Shown one piece after another: positions 26,884 through 34,637 of a DNA stretch of 37,183 nucleotides (positions are counted from its first letter, which is position 1; each line of letters begins with the position of its first letter). The notes under the pieces are model-generated. The model saw only the letters and a program-made list of their open reading frames with translations, did not search any database and had not been told where the DNA came from. The DNA is taken from NCBI GenBank assembly GCA_030066715.1, contig JASJBC010000030.1, positions 1-37,183 on the forward strand. Reading direction: 5' to 3'. The translations under genes and the position numbers were made by a program. The DNA is from Acidimicrobiia bacterium (GTDB lineage Bacteria; Actinomycetota; Acidimicrobiia; Spongiisociales; UBA5794).

Positions 26884-27417
26884 CTAGATGAACAGGCTTA
26901 TCGATGCGTCCTTCATCAGGCTGATCGCTGAGCCGGCACCGGCCGGCTTGCCGAGGCCTGCGATGAGATCGTCGTTCGACAGCCCCATCAGGTCCATCGT
27001 CATCTGGCAGGGCCATAGTTCGACCCCCATGTCCTGAGCCAATTCGAGCAGTTCGCCGACGGAGGCGACGTTGTTGTCCGTCGCCAGACCCTTCATCATC
27101 CAGGGTCCCATCCCGGCGAAGTTCATCGTCGACAGACCGAGTTTGTCCGGCGAACCCTTGCGGAATACTCCGAGCATCTTCTGTCTCCAGTCGTCGCCGG
27201 TGATGCCCGAATCGGGCCGCTTCAGGATCTCCAATCCCCAGAAGGTGAAGAAGACGGTCACGTCCATGCCGTACGCGGCTCCCGTCGTGGCCAAGAGCAT
27301 CACGGGCCAAGCCTTGTCCAGATCTCCCGAGGCGGCGATGATGACCATCTTGTCGGCAGCGGGAGTTTCCGTCTCCTCGGCCGCGGCAGCCTCGCTATCG
27401 GTGTCCTGCGCCGTCAT
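26884..27417 (-). CDS. DsrE/DsrF-like sulfur-transfer protein (DsrE2/3 type)
   Basis: 177 aa. After an acidic Ala/Glu/Thr N-terminal tail comes the DsrE fold: KMVIIAASGDLDKAWPVMLL, GMDVTVFFTFWGLEIL, MLGVFRKGSPDKLGLSTMNF and the conserved C137 in ELWPCQMTMDLMGL, the sulfur-binding cysteine of DsrE2/DsrE3-type proteins. No membrane segment is evident, although some DsrE2 proteins have them. ATG 27417 follows GGAGG and is preferred over the in-frame ATG at 27432. First gene of the minus-strand sulfur operon, directly behind the putative ArsR operator. Confidence 0.9.
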   Translation of the reverse strand: MTAQDTDSEAAAAEETETPAADKMVIIAASGDLDKAWPVMLLATTGAAYGMDVTVFFTFWGLEILKRPDSGITGDDWRQKMLGVFRKGSPDKLGLSTMNFAGMGPWMMKGLATDNNVASVGELLELAQDMGVELWPCQMTMDLMGLSNDDLIAGLGKPAGAGSAISLMKDASISLFI

Positions 27418-27444
27418 GTGGCCTCCCTCCATATCGCGCCATCC

Positions 27445-27492
27445 GAATATACGTCAATCGGAATATACCCTCGCTATATTGGGTGGTGTCAA
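27445..27492 (-). promoter_or_regulatory. Sulfur-operon promoter with AT-rich repeats (putative ArsR operator)
   Basis: On the minus strand TTGACA (27487-27492) and TATATT (27462-27467) form a promoter with an unusually long 19-bp spacer. An inverted repeat AATATA-N7-TATATT (27462-27480) covers the -10, and GAATATAC is directly repeated at 27445-27452 and 27461-27468. The sequence is sharply AT-rich against its surroundings. It sits between divergent arsR and the DsrE-TusA-Mo operon, so binding by the ArsR protein could control both. Confidence 0.7.
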
Positions 27493-27544
27493 CTGCTTTT
27501 TGTGAGATTTGCGATTTCCAGTCCGTAGCCGCAAAGATGGGGAC

Positions 27545-27856
27545 ATGAGTTCTGTCAAGAGCGAGATGATTCGCCTTCATGCGCATGTGTGCAAGGGTTT
27601 GGCCGACCCCAAGCGCTTGATGATCATCGACGCCCTCCGTGACGGAGAGGTCACGGTGACCGATCTCGTCGATGCTCTGGAGATACCGCAGGCCAACGTC
27701 TCTCAGCATCTTGCCGTGCTTCGCGACAAGGGTCTCGTGACCTCCCGCCGCGATGGCCAGTGGGCCTACTACTCGCTCACCTCGCCGAAGATCGTCCAGG
27801 CGGTCGACTTGCTCCGGGCGGTCATGCACGAGCAGTTGGGAGCGGCGGCGGAGTAG
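27545..27856 (+). CDS. ArsR/SmtB-family repressor
   Basis: 103 aa winged-helix regulator: HVCKGLADPKRLMIIDALRD, VTDLVDALEIPQANVSQHLA and LRDKGLVTSRRDGQWAYYSL. ATG 27545 is used; the in-frame TTG at 27509 lies in the promoter region. The only cysteine is C16, next to H12 and H14 (HAHVC). Persulfide sensors of this family (SqrR, BigR) use a pair of cysteines, so sensing here must differ, for example an intermolecular bridge, a single-Cys modification or a metal. Divergent from the sulfur operon and 111 bp upstream of the rhodanese-MBL gene. Confidence 0.93.
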   Translation: MSSVKSEMIRLHAHVCKGLADPKRLMIIDALRDGEVTVTDLVDALEIPQANVSQHLAVLRDKGLVTSRRDGQWAYYSLTSPKIVQAVDLLRAVMHEQLGAAAE

Positions 27857-27897
27857 CCGCTCCTCCCGTCCGTTGCCAAGGCAATCCCAAAAACCTC

Positions 27898-27945
27898 TTG
27901 TCGCGCGCACCGCTCCGCCTCTATTGTTTATGCACGTTCATGCAT
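27898..27945 (+). promoter_or_regulatory. Promoter of the rhodanese-MBL gene with palindrome
   Basis: TTGTCG (27898-27903) and TATTGT (27922-27927) have an 18-bp spacer. The palindrome ATGCA-CGTTCA-TGCAT (27930-27945) lies right at the expected start site and could be an operator. It does not resemble the AT-rich repeats at 27445-27480. Confidence 0.5.
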
Positions 27946-27967
27946 GTATCCCCGGGAGGGAGTGGAG

Positions 27968-29098
27968 ATGAGCGGACCGATCAGCACCGACGAACTCGCG
28001 GAGATCATCGAGAGCCCCGATGACGCCCCGTTCATTCTCGACGTACGTGCCCCCGACCAGTACGAACGCTGGCAGATCGAGGGTAAGGCGGAAGTCGAAA
28101 CGGTGAACATCCCGTACTGGACCGCCATCGAGGAGGACGATCGGATGCGGGAGATGCTCCCGGACGACCGTCGGGTGGTTGTCGTCTGCGCCCACGGAGA
28201 TTCCTCGGATCTAGTCGTCGAAGTTGTCGGCAAGGACAACATGCACAACTTGTCGGGAGGCATGGACGCGTGGGCAGTGACGCTCGTACCCCGAACGATC
28301 TATGACGACGGTCATCACTTCGTCATCCAGCTCGACCGAACGGCCAAGGCATGCCTTTCCTATGTCGTCGGTGCTCGCAACAGCAACATGGCCGTCGTAG
28401 ATCCTGCTGCAGACGCCAAGACATACCTCAACCTCGCCGACCGCCTCGGGTGCGAGATCTCAGACATCTTCGACACGCACCTCCACGCCGACCACATCTC
28501 ACTGGCCAACGAACTCCGCCAGCTCACCGGTGCCACCTATCACATCTCGGAGGGCGACGCGATCGAAGCAGCCTTCGACTACGAGCCGCTCGTCGACGGC
28601 GAGGTCTTCACGTTTGGCGACATGGACCTGGTGGTTCGCTCAGTGGCGACACCGGGTCACACACCTGGGTCGACCTCGCTCGAGGTGGATGGCAAGTACC
28701 TGTTGACCGGTGACGCGGTGTTTGTCTCCGGGGTGGGGCGACCCGACCTCGGTGGCGAGACCGAGCCGTGGGCGAAGGACCTGTTTCACACGATCCGCCA
28801 CAAGCTCGCGCCGCTCGATCCCAACCTCGAGGTTCTCCCCGCCCACTACACGAGCCGGCTCGAATCACTGGAGGACGGCACGCTGCGGCGTCGTCTCGGC
28901 GACCTGTTGGAGAAGGATCCGGTCGTCTCCATCACCGACGAAGGCGAGTTCGTGTCCTACGTCGTCTCCCATCTCGGCGAGCCGCCGGCCGAGTACAGCA
29001 CGATCCGTCTCGTCAACCTCGGCGTCAAGGAAGCGGACGCCGAGGAGATGTCGGAGCTCGAGGTGGGACGCAACGAGTGCGCCCTCTCCAAGGAGTGA
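27968..29098 (+). CDS. Rhodanese/metallo-beta-lactamase fusion (persulfide dioxygenase-like)
   Basis: 376 aa. Residues 1-110 are a rhodanese domain with FILDVRAPDQYERW and the active-site loop VVVCAHGDSS (C74). Residues 115-376 are a metallo-beta-lactamase domain of ETHE1/glyoxalase II type: THLHADH (H171, H173, D175, H176), H231 in TPGHTPGST, D249 in LLTGDAVFVSGVGRPDLGG, H293 in PAHYTSR. Persulfide dioxygenases use one Fe(II) and oxidise glutathione or other persulfides to sulfite. Fused to a rhodanese it would link persulfide handling to sulfite supply for the neighbouring Mo enzyme. Rhodanese comes first here, the reverse of the dioxygenase-rhodanese fusions I know best. ATG follows GGGAGG. 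Confidence 0.9.
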   Translation: MSGPISTDELAEIIESPDDAPFILDVRAPDQYERWQIEGKAEVETVNIPYWTAIEEDDRMREMLPDDRRVVVVCAHGDSSDLVVEVVGKDNMHNLSGGMDAWAVTLVPRTIYDDGHHFVIQLDRTAKACLSYVVGARNSNMAVVDPAADAKTYLNLADRLGCEISDIFDTHLHADHISLANELRQLTGATYHISEGDAIEAAFDYEPLVDGEVFTFGDMDLVVRSVATPGHTPGSTSLEVDGKYLLTGDAVFVSGVGRPDLGGETEPWAKDLFHTIRHKLAPLDPNLEVLPAHYTSRLESLEDGTLRRRLGDLLEKDPVVSITDEGEFVSYVVSHLGEPPAEYSTIRLVNLGVKEADAEEMSELEVGRNECALSKE

Positions 29099-29115
29099 CC
29101 ATCCTCCGGAAGTAG

Positions 29116-29139
29116 ATCGGCCGCCCGAGGGCGGCCGAT
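29116..29139. terminator. Bidirectional hairpin between convergent genes
   Basis: Perfect 11-bp arms ATCGGCCGCCC and GGGCGGCCGAT around two bases, midway between the stops of the rhodanese-MBL gene (29098) and the convergent LppM-like gene (29159). No long U-run on either strand. Confidence 0.7.
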
Positions 29140-29158
29140 TCACACAGAGCTGGTCAGA

Positions 29159-29932
29159 TCAGATTGGGTTGGTCGGAGCGCTGGTGACTGCCTCGACGGC
29201 CGCATCTCCTTTGCGCCGCCTGGCAATGGCGACTCCCGCGCCGATGACTGCGACCGCAGCGACGGCAATCCCGGCGATGAGCAGAGCAGAGCTTCCGCCA
29301 CCAACCGTGGAGACGGCCATCAGGGTCTGGCCCTCCTCGGCAAACTCGAGCTCCCAAGTGAGAGTGTTGCCGTTGACGGAGTCGGCGTTGTGTTCGGTAA
29401 TGCTCCCGGGCATGGTGAGGTTGAAACGGACCTCGAACAGATCACCGAGAATGACCGAGGGATCCACTCCCTCGAGCAGGTCCTCACCACCGGACTCGCC
29501 GAGCGCACCCGACAGGCCCTCGTCGACACCAGAGGCGTCGACCTCGAAGCGGAACTCATCACCGTCGCGGCTCAGCCCGAAGTCCGAGAGGAGGTCGGTG
29601 CCGACACCGTCGGTGCCATCACCCAGCTCCGCCAACTTGGCCTCGAGATCCTCGAAGGAGTCGTAGTCGGTAGCGATCCGGACGCCGTCAAAGCCGTCCT
29701 CGCTGACCTCCACGGCCGTCCAGCCCTCGGGGACATCGGAGAGGTCCTCTGTGAGATCGAAGTCACCGCCGCCGCCCTGTGCGATCAGGTCCTGCATCTC
29801 CTGGTCGAAACCCATGAAGAGAGAGAACGTACCGGTCTCGTTCTCGTTCACAGTCAGCCCGACGTCCAGACGGATCGTGCACGCGGACAGCACCAGCGCC
29901 AGCAGTGCAAACAGGGGGATATAGCGTTTCAC
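29159..29932 (-). CDS. LppM-like membrane-anchored lipoprotein
   Basis: 257 aa. The N-terminus is a lipoprotein signal with lipobox LSAC (C18), then TIRLDVGLTVNENETGTF, an acidic domain with Gly/Asp-rich stretches, a conserved-looking GDLFEVRFNLTMPG and TLTWELEF, and a C-terminal transmembrane helix (about 215-235) with a basic tail ARRRKGD. This layout matches LppM (Rv2171)-type proteins of actinobacteria. Mycobacterial LppM affects envelope glycolipids and phagosome behaviour; the role here is unknown. Start GTG at 29930-29932 with GGGAG 8 nt upstream. Confidence 0.82.
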   Translation of the reverse strand: MKRYIPLFALLALVLSACTIRLDVGLTVNENETGTFSLFMGFDQEMQDLIAQGGGGDFDLTEDLSDVPEGWTAVEVSEDGFDGVRIATDYDSFEDLEAKLAELGDGTDGVGTDLLSDFGLSRDGDEFRFEVDASGVDEGLSGALGESGGEDLLEGVDPSVILGDLFEVRFNLTMPGSITEHNADSVNGNTLTWELEFAEEGQTLMAVSTVGGGSSALLIAGIAVAAVAVIGAGVAIARRRKGDAAVEAVTSAPTNPI

Positions 29933-30041
29933 GTTGATGACTCCCGGATGGATATACCCGCCATTATCGACGCATGGCGGAGTTTCTTGATCTATCCCCG
30001 ACCGTACACCCCCGTCGCGACAGTGAATACCCTACGAAGGT

Positions 30042-30608
30042 ATGGAGAGAGCGGTAGGTGTGATTTTGGCGGGGGGCAAGGCCACTCGCATGGGTCGAGA
30101 CAAGGCACAAGTGACTTTTGCGGGCAGGCCGATGATCGACCACGTCTCCGCGGCGCTCCGTACCGCAGGTGTCGAGGTCCTCGTCGTGGGCCGCCACATT
30201 GCCGATCACGTCTCGATCCCCGACCTCCCGAACATCGGAGGGGGTCCGGCCGCGGGCTTGCTGACGGCACTCCGTCACCTCGGCAATCGTGCGGCGTTTC
30301 TGGTTGCGGTCGACCAGCCGCTACTCCGACCGGAGACGGTGCAGGCCATGCTCGAGCTCGACGGCGATGCCGTCGTGGCCATGGCGGAGGGTCACCCCCA
30401 GGTCACCTGCGCCGTCTACCGGCCGGCCAGCACACCGCAGCTCAGCGAACTCGTCGCCGGGGGCGATCTCAAGCTGCGCAGACTCCTCGATCGGGTGGCG
30501 ACGACATATGTCGATCCGGAGACCTGGGCGGCATGGGGTGAAGACGGACGCTCCTGGTTGAGCCTCGACACTCCCCAAGCGGTGCGTGATGCCGAGGCTC
30601 TACGCTGA
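30042..30608 (+). CDS. mobA: Molybdenum cofactor guanylyltransferase
   Basis: 188 aa. It attaches GMP to molybdopterin, giving the MGD form needed by DMSO-reductase-family enzymes such as the one at 22286-25000. The nucleotide-binding motif LAGGKATRMGRDK is at 9-21 and the metal-binding aspartate is D91 in LVAVDQPLL. Length is normal. It may be leaderless: TACCCT (30028-30033) lies 8 nt before the ATG and no good Shine-Dalgarno is seen. The next gene starts 4 bp after its stop, so they are cotranscribed. Confidence 0.92.
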   Translation: MERAVGVILAGGKATRMGRDKAQVTFAGRPMIDHVSAALRTAGVEVLVVGRHIADHVSIPDLPNIGGGPAAGLLTALRHLGNRAAFLVAVDQPLLRPETVQAMLELDGDAVVAMAEGHPQVTCAVYRPASTPQLSELVAGGDLKLRRLLDRVATTYVDPETWAAWGEDGRSWLSLDTPQAVRDAEALR

Positions 30609-30612
30609 ACAG

Positions 30613-31470
30613 ATGAGCAAACCCGAGTTCCCCACCTCAGACTTCATCTCGACAGACGAGCGTGACCACGTTGCTGTGGTCTGGCTCGACCGGCCGGAGC
30701 AACGCAACGCGATGGCACCGGCCTTCTGGATCGAGTTTCCCGAGATCATGGACGCCCTCGGCGCCGACGACCAGGTGAGAGCGATCGTGATCGCGGCCCG
30801 CGGCAAGTCGTTCACAGTTGGACTCGATCTGATGGCTTTCGGACCCGCCGTGATGACGGGCGACATCGCCGCGATCAGCGGCGCACAATCCGAGTCGGAG
30901 GTGGCGAAACGACGCAACACCTATAAGCAGATCAAGCTGATGCAGCGGACGTTCACGGCAATTGCGGACAATCCGAAACCGGTGATCGCAGCCATCCACG
31001 GGCATTGCATCGGAGCGGGAGTAGATCTCACCACAGCGTGCGACATCAGGCTGGCGGCCGCCGATGCGGTCTTCTCGGTGCGAGAAACTCGGATCGCAAT
31101 GGTCGCAGACGTCGGCACACTGCAACGGCTCCCCTACATCATCGACCCGGGCAAGGTCGCCGAGCTCGTGTACACCGGACGGGATTGGGACGCCGCCGAA
31201 GCGCTGGAGATGAAGTTCGTGTCGGCCGTACACCCGGATGCGAGCGCAGTGCAGGAGGCGGCCATGGACCTGGCAGTGGCGATCGCCGACAACTCCCCGC
31301 TGGCCGTGCAAGGGAGCAAGGCCATCCTCAGTGCCTCCCGCCGCACCAAGGTGCAGGAGGACCTGGACACCGTCGCACTGTGGAATGCTGCGTTCCTCTA
31401 CTCCGACGACCTGGCCGAGGCCATACAGGCATTCATAGAGAAGCGTCCCCCGCGGTACGAGGGGAAATGA
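30613..31470 (+). CDS. Enoyl-CoA hydratase/isomerase, dienoyl-CoA isomerase (ECH1) type
   Basis: 285 aa crotonase. FTVGLDLMAF and HGHCIGAGVDLTTACDIRLA form the CoA/oxyanion pocket. Acidic residues D138, E158 and D166 have exactly the spacing of the ECH1 catalytic set (rat Asp176, Glu196, Asp204), and the ADVGTLQRLP block is the ECH1 hallmark. The likely reaction is therefore delta3,5-delta2,4-dienoyl-CoA isomerisation in oxidation of unsaturated fatty acids. The open frame begins at 30586 inside mobA; ATG 30613 is preferred. Followed by a GNAT gene after 7 bp. Confidence 0.88.
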   Translation: MSKPEFPTSDFISTDERDHVAVVWLDRPEQRNAMAPAFWIEFPEIMDALGADDQVRAIVIAARGKSFTVGLDLMAFGPAVMTGDIAAISGAQSESEVAKRRNTYKQIKLMQRTFTAIADNPKPVIAAIHGHCIGAGVDLTTACDIRLAAADAVFSVRETRIAMVADVGTLQRLPYIIDPGKVAELVYTGRDWDAAEALEMKFVSAVHPDASAVQEAAMDLAVAIADNSPLAVQGSKAILSASRRTKVQEDLDTVALWNAAFLYSDDLAEAIQAFIEKRPPRYEGK

Positions 31471-31477
31471 CCGGCCG

Positions 31478-32263
31478 ATGCGTGTCGAGAGGTTCCGCGG
31501 GTCGCATGAGGAAAACGCACCGCCGGACCTGAAGACGCATGAAGAGGACCGCACCTGGCGCTGGGTCGCCAGCGAGGAGGGCAGACCCGTTGCCACGGCG
31601 ATCCTCCACACGCGACCCGACCAGCGCAGATTCCTCCAGTTCGATGGGGCAAAGGAGGCCAGGGCGACCCTCGCTGCGGCGGCAGCAGAGGTCGCCGGCG
31701 ACGTCTACGTCAGCTGCGCCGGCGACGAAGAGGCGCTGTACCGGAGTATTGGCTTTGTCACCGAGATCGAATGGGATGAGTTCGAGGTCTCTTTCCACGC
31801 CGCGCTGGCGTCTCTGCGGGCCGCCCACCCCGCCCGCCGGGTGACACTGCTTCCCGCCCGCCACGTGGACCCACAACGCCTGTTCGCCCTGGACAACGCG
31901 GTCAGATCGCGAGTCCCGGGCACCGACAACTGGGAGGGCAACTGGGCCTGGTTCGAGGATGAGTTGACCGACCCTGCGGCCTACCTGGTTGCGGTCGACC
32001 GAACCACCGGTGACTATTGCGGCCTGGCCCGCATCTGGCGCAATGCGGGAGGTCCCAGGTTCGGGCTGATCGGCGTCACGGCGGGTTCGGACCGGAGGGT
32101 GGGCCCGTATCTCCTGCGCTGTGTTCTGGAGCAGGCCGCCACTTGGGGATACCCGGCCTTCACCGCGGAGACGGCGACGAGCAATCGATGGATTCACGGC
32201 CGGCTCGGCAAGCTCTCCGCACGACGTCTCGGCACCCGCTTTCAGATGGTGCACAGGGCCTAG
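31478..32263 (+). CDS. GNAT-like acetyltransferase
   Basis: 261 aa. Two GNAT-like halves: residues 1-100 (VATAILHTRPDQRRF, VYVSCAGDEEALYRSIGFV) and 120-261 (AAYLVAVDRTTGDYCGLARI, GLIGVTAGSDRRVGPYLLR, then FTAETATSNRWIHGRLGKL). The C-terminal half has the acetyl-CoA-binding R-x-x-G-like segment (DRRVGPYLL). Such tandem-GNAT proteins occur widely in actinobacteria and their substrates are unknown. It follows the isomerase gene by 7 bp, with GAGGGG 14 nt before the ATG, so translation may depend on coupling. Confidence 0.75.
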   Translation: MRVERFRGSHEENAPPDLKTHEEDRTWRWVASEEGRPVATAILHTRPDQRRFLQFDGAKEARATLAAAAAEVAGDVYVSCAGDEEALYRSIGFVTEIEWDEFEVSFHAALASLRAAHPARRVTLLPARHVDPQRLFALDNAVRSRVPGTDNWEGNWAWFEDELTDPAAYLVAVDRTTGDYCGLARIWRNAGGPRFGLIGVTAGSDRRVGPYLLRCVLEQAATWGYPAFTAETATSNRWIHGRLGKLSARRLGTRFQMVHRA

Positions 32264-32487
32264 ATCGAAGCCTGTATGCCGCGATCAGCATGCCTGTGCG
32301 CACTCCCGGTCAGCCCACGACTCACGATGGACTAGTCAGCTCTCGCGAGTGCGGATTGTGGCTGGTCACCCACTGAGAGCGCGGTACCTTGTCAAGGATC
32401 GGCGGAATACAGCCCGGCCAGGACCAAACCGACGATCATTGGGCAAACGGCGGTCGTGCGGGCATGCCGCATACCAGGGGCAGCGTG
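32264..32487. other. Intergenic region before the polysaccharide locus
   Basis: 224 bp without a convincing gene. It contains the palindromes CTCGCGAG (about 32342-32349) and CCTTG-T-CAAGG (32387-32397), of unknown role. The membrane-protein frame is open through 32389-32487, but that stretch lacks a ribosome site and hydrophobic or conserved residues, so I treat it as leader. Confidence 0.5.
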
Positions 32488-34011
32488 GTGACAACGATGA
32501 GGTTCGACGCGAACAAGGGGGTCGCGCTTGCAGTGCTGCTGGGCGCCATCACCCGCTTTGCCGACATCGGTGTCCAGAGCTACTCGATGGACGAACTCTG
32601 GGAATTGACCGTCGTGCAACTCCCGGCTGGCGAGATCGTTGGCGCCGGTGACGGCTTCCCGCCCCTGTTCCATCTGATCTTTCGTGGTCTCGTCGTGGGT
32701 GGCTTTGGCGACATGATCGGTCGGATCTTCTCCGCCACCCTCGGTGTCCTCGCCGTTTGGCTGACCGCCCGGCTCGGTGCACGAATCAGCCCCGCGGTCG
32801 GGGTCGGCGCCGCCGTTGCGGTGGCGTTGGCGCCTCTGCTCGTTCTCCTCTCGAAGGAGGGGCGAGCGTACGGCCTGTTCATCCTGCTCGCCGGCCTGCT
32901 GCTGCTGGCGACGTGGAACGTGATCGACTCCGGAACCATGCGGGCATGGCTGGGCTACGGGCTCGTCCTCGTGCTCGGCATGTACACGCACTACATGTTC
33001 GCGCTGGCCGTGGCGAGTGCCGAGGGGGTGTTGTTGTGGAACCTGCGCGGCGATCGTGAGCGCATGCAGCATTGGGTTCTGGCGCACGCAGCGATGGCTG
33101 TTGCCCTGGTTCCGCTGGTCCTCATCGCCGCACCCGATTTCGAGCTCGACGCCGCCAACAACTACTCGCCGACCGTCGACATCTCCGCCCTTGGCTACGC
33201 CGGGCTCTCGCTGTTCACCGGGTTCACCCTCGGGCCCTCGACCAGGGCCCTGCACACGATGGACACAAATGATGCAATCACCAGCGGTCTTCCTTGGGTG
33301 ATCCTGATCGGAATCCCAGCCGGCTATCTGTTCTATCGAGGATGGAAAGGCTTGAGTGAAGACTGGCGAATTCGTCTCGGCGTACCCCTCGTGACCCCCT
33401 TGCTCTTGCTGACCCTCTTCTCAGCCGTAGTCGGCGTGGCTTTCCGAGTCCGCTACCTCTCCTGGCTGGTCATCCCGCTGGCGATATGGCTGGCCGTCGG
33501 GTACTTCGGGACCAAAGGGACTGTGCGCCACATTGCAGCGGTGACTCTGCTCCTAGTCGGGGTCATCGCCATCGTCACCCGTGCCACCGTCGATGACTAC
33601 GTCGTCGAAGATGCGCGCAGTGCCGCCGCCTACATCGAGGAACACCCGGACACACCCGCTGTGGCCATGGTTTGGTACATGACCAAGCCGATCGAGTACT
33701 ACCTCGGCCTCGACAGCGCCACGTTCCTCCCCGCGGACGAGGGCTCCGGCCGATTTGTCTACCACGAACAGCTCGACAATCGGCTGGTTCCACTTCCGTC
33801 GCGTCCGGATGCGGACTCGGGAATGGCCGAGCAGCGCGAGATCTTTGCGGCTGCGGTTGCGGTCGGCGAGGAGTACCTCTTCGTGAGGAGTCGTGAATTC
33901 CACGCCGACCCGGATGGCGAGTACTTCGCCATCCGCCAGGCGACAGACAACCTGGTGCCGGTTGCTGAGTACGCCGGCATCACTATCTACCGCGGGGTAC
34001 GCGGTGAGTAG
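32488..34011 (+). CDS. Multi-spanning glycosyltransferase-like protein (GT39/ArnT type)
   Basis: 507 aa with about 10 hydrophobic segments. An early MDELWELTVVQL motif just after the first segment is the acidic DE pair that GT39/PMT-like enzymes place in the first outer loop. Next come segments such as LFILLAGLLLLATWNVI and MYTHYMFALAVA, then a soluble C-terminal region of about 150 residues. It probably transfers a lipid-linked sugar on the outer face of the membrane. Start chosen at GTG 32488 (AGGGG 7 nt upstream); ATG 32497 is nearly as good. It leads the sugar-biosynthesis genes, 44 bp before the acetyltransferase. Confidence 0.78.
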   Translation: MTTMRFDANKGVALAVLLGAITRFADIGVQSYSMDELWELTVVQLPAGEIVGAGDGFPPLFHLIFRGLVVGGFGDMIGRIFSATLGVLAVWLTARLGARISPAVGVGAAVAVALAPLLVLLSKEGRAYGLFILLAGLLLLATWNVIDSGTMRAWLGYGLVLVLGMYTHYMFALAVASAEGVLLWNLRGDRERMQHWVLAHAAMAVALVPLVLIAAPDFELDAANNYSPTVDISALGYAGLSLFTGFTLGPSTRALHTMDTNDAITSGLPWVILIGIPAGYLFYRGWKGLSEDWRIRLGVPLVTPLLLLTLFSAVVGVAFRVRYLSWLVIPLAIWLAVGYFGTKGTVRHIAAVTLLLVGVIAIVTRATVDDYVVEDARSAAAYIEEHPDTPAVAMVWYMTKPIEYYLGLDSATFLPADEGSGRFVYHEQLDNRLVPLPSRPDADSGMAEQREIFAAAVAVGEEYLFVRSREFHADPDGEYFAIRQATDNLVPVAEYAGITIYRGVRGE

Positions 34012-34055
34012 GGAGACAACGGCAATGACGGTGAGCAGATCAGGCGAGGAGAGAG

Positions 34056-34637
34056 ATGATTGCTGACGATGCCCGCGTTGAGGCGGGTGCGAGCGTTGGG
34101 GACGGGACGTACGTCTGGCATCTGGCTCACGTCCGCGCGGGAGCACAGATCGGCAGCAACTGCGTGATCGGCGGAGGAGTCTTCATCGACACGGGAGTGA
34201 GGATCGGGGACAAATGCAAGATCCAGAACACGGCGCAGGTTTTCGCCCCTGCCCGAATCGACGACGGAGTCTTCATCGGACCGGGCGCCATCCTCACCAA
34301 CGATCGCTCGCCCCGGGCCGTGAACGAAGCGGGCGAGCCGAAGTCCCGCGCCGACTGGCAAGCCGAGCCTGTGATCGTGCGCGAGGGGGCGAGCATCGGT
34401 GCCGGAGCCGTTGTGGTGGCCGGCGTTACAATCGGCAGATGGGCAATGGTGGCTGCGGGCGCTGTGATCACGCGTGACGTGCTCGACCATGAACTGGTCG
34501 CCGGAATCCCGGCTACCAACCTCGGGTGGGTGGCCCGGAACGGTGACAGGCTGAAGCGACACGGTGAGATCTGGCGCTCTCCAGACGGCCGTCTCTACGT
34601 GACCAAGGTCACCGGTCTGGTGGAGGTCGACGAGTGA
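34056..34637 (+). CDS. wbpD: UDP-amino-sugar N-acetyltransferase (WbpD/WlbB-like)
   Basis: 193 aa left-handed beta-helix of hexapeptide repeats (VEAGASVGDGTYVWHLAHV, IGSNCVIGGGVFI, IGAGAVVVAGVTIGRWAMV). The FIGPGAILTNDRSPRA loop is characteristic of WbpD/WlbB, which acetylate the 3-amino group of UDP-2-acetamido-3-amino-2,3-dideoxy-glucuronate. GGAGAGAG precedes the ATG. The stop overlaps the aminotransferase start (GTGA), so the two are coupled. Specificity rests on gene order as much as on sequence. Confidence 0.88.
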   Translation: MIADDARVEAGASVGDGTYVWHLAHVRAGAQIGSNCVIGGGVFIDTGVRIGDKCKIQNTAQVFAPARIDDGVFIGPGAILTNDRSPRAVNEAGEPKSRADWQAEPVIVREGASIGAGAVVVAGVTIGRWAMVAAGAVITRDVLDHELVAGIPATNLGWVARNGDRLKRHGEIWRSPDGRLYVTKVTGLVEVDE

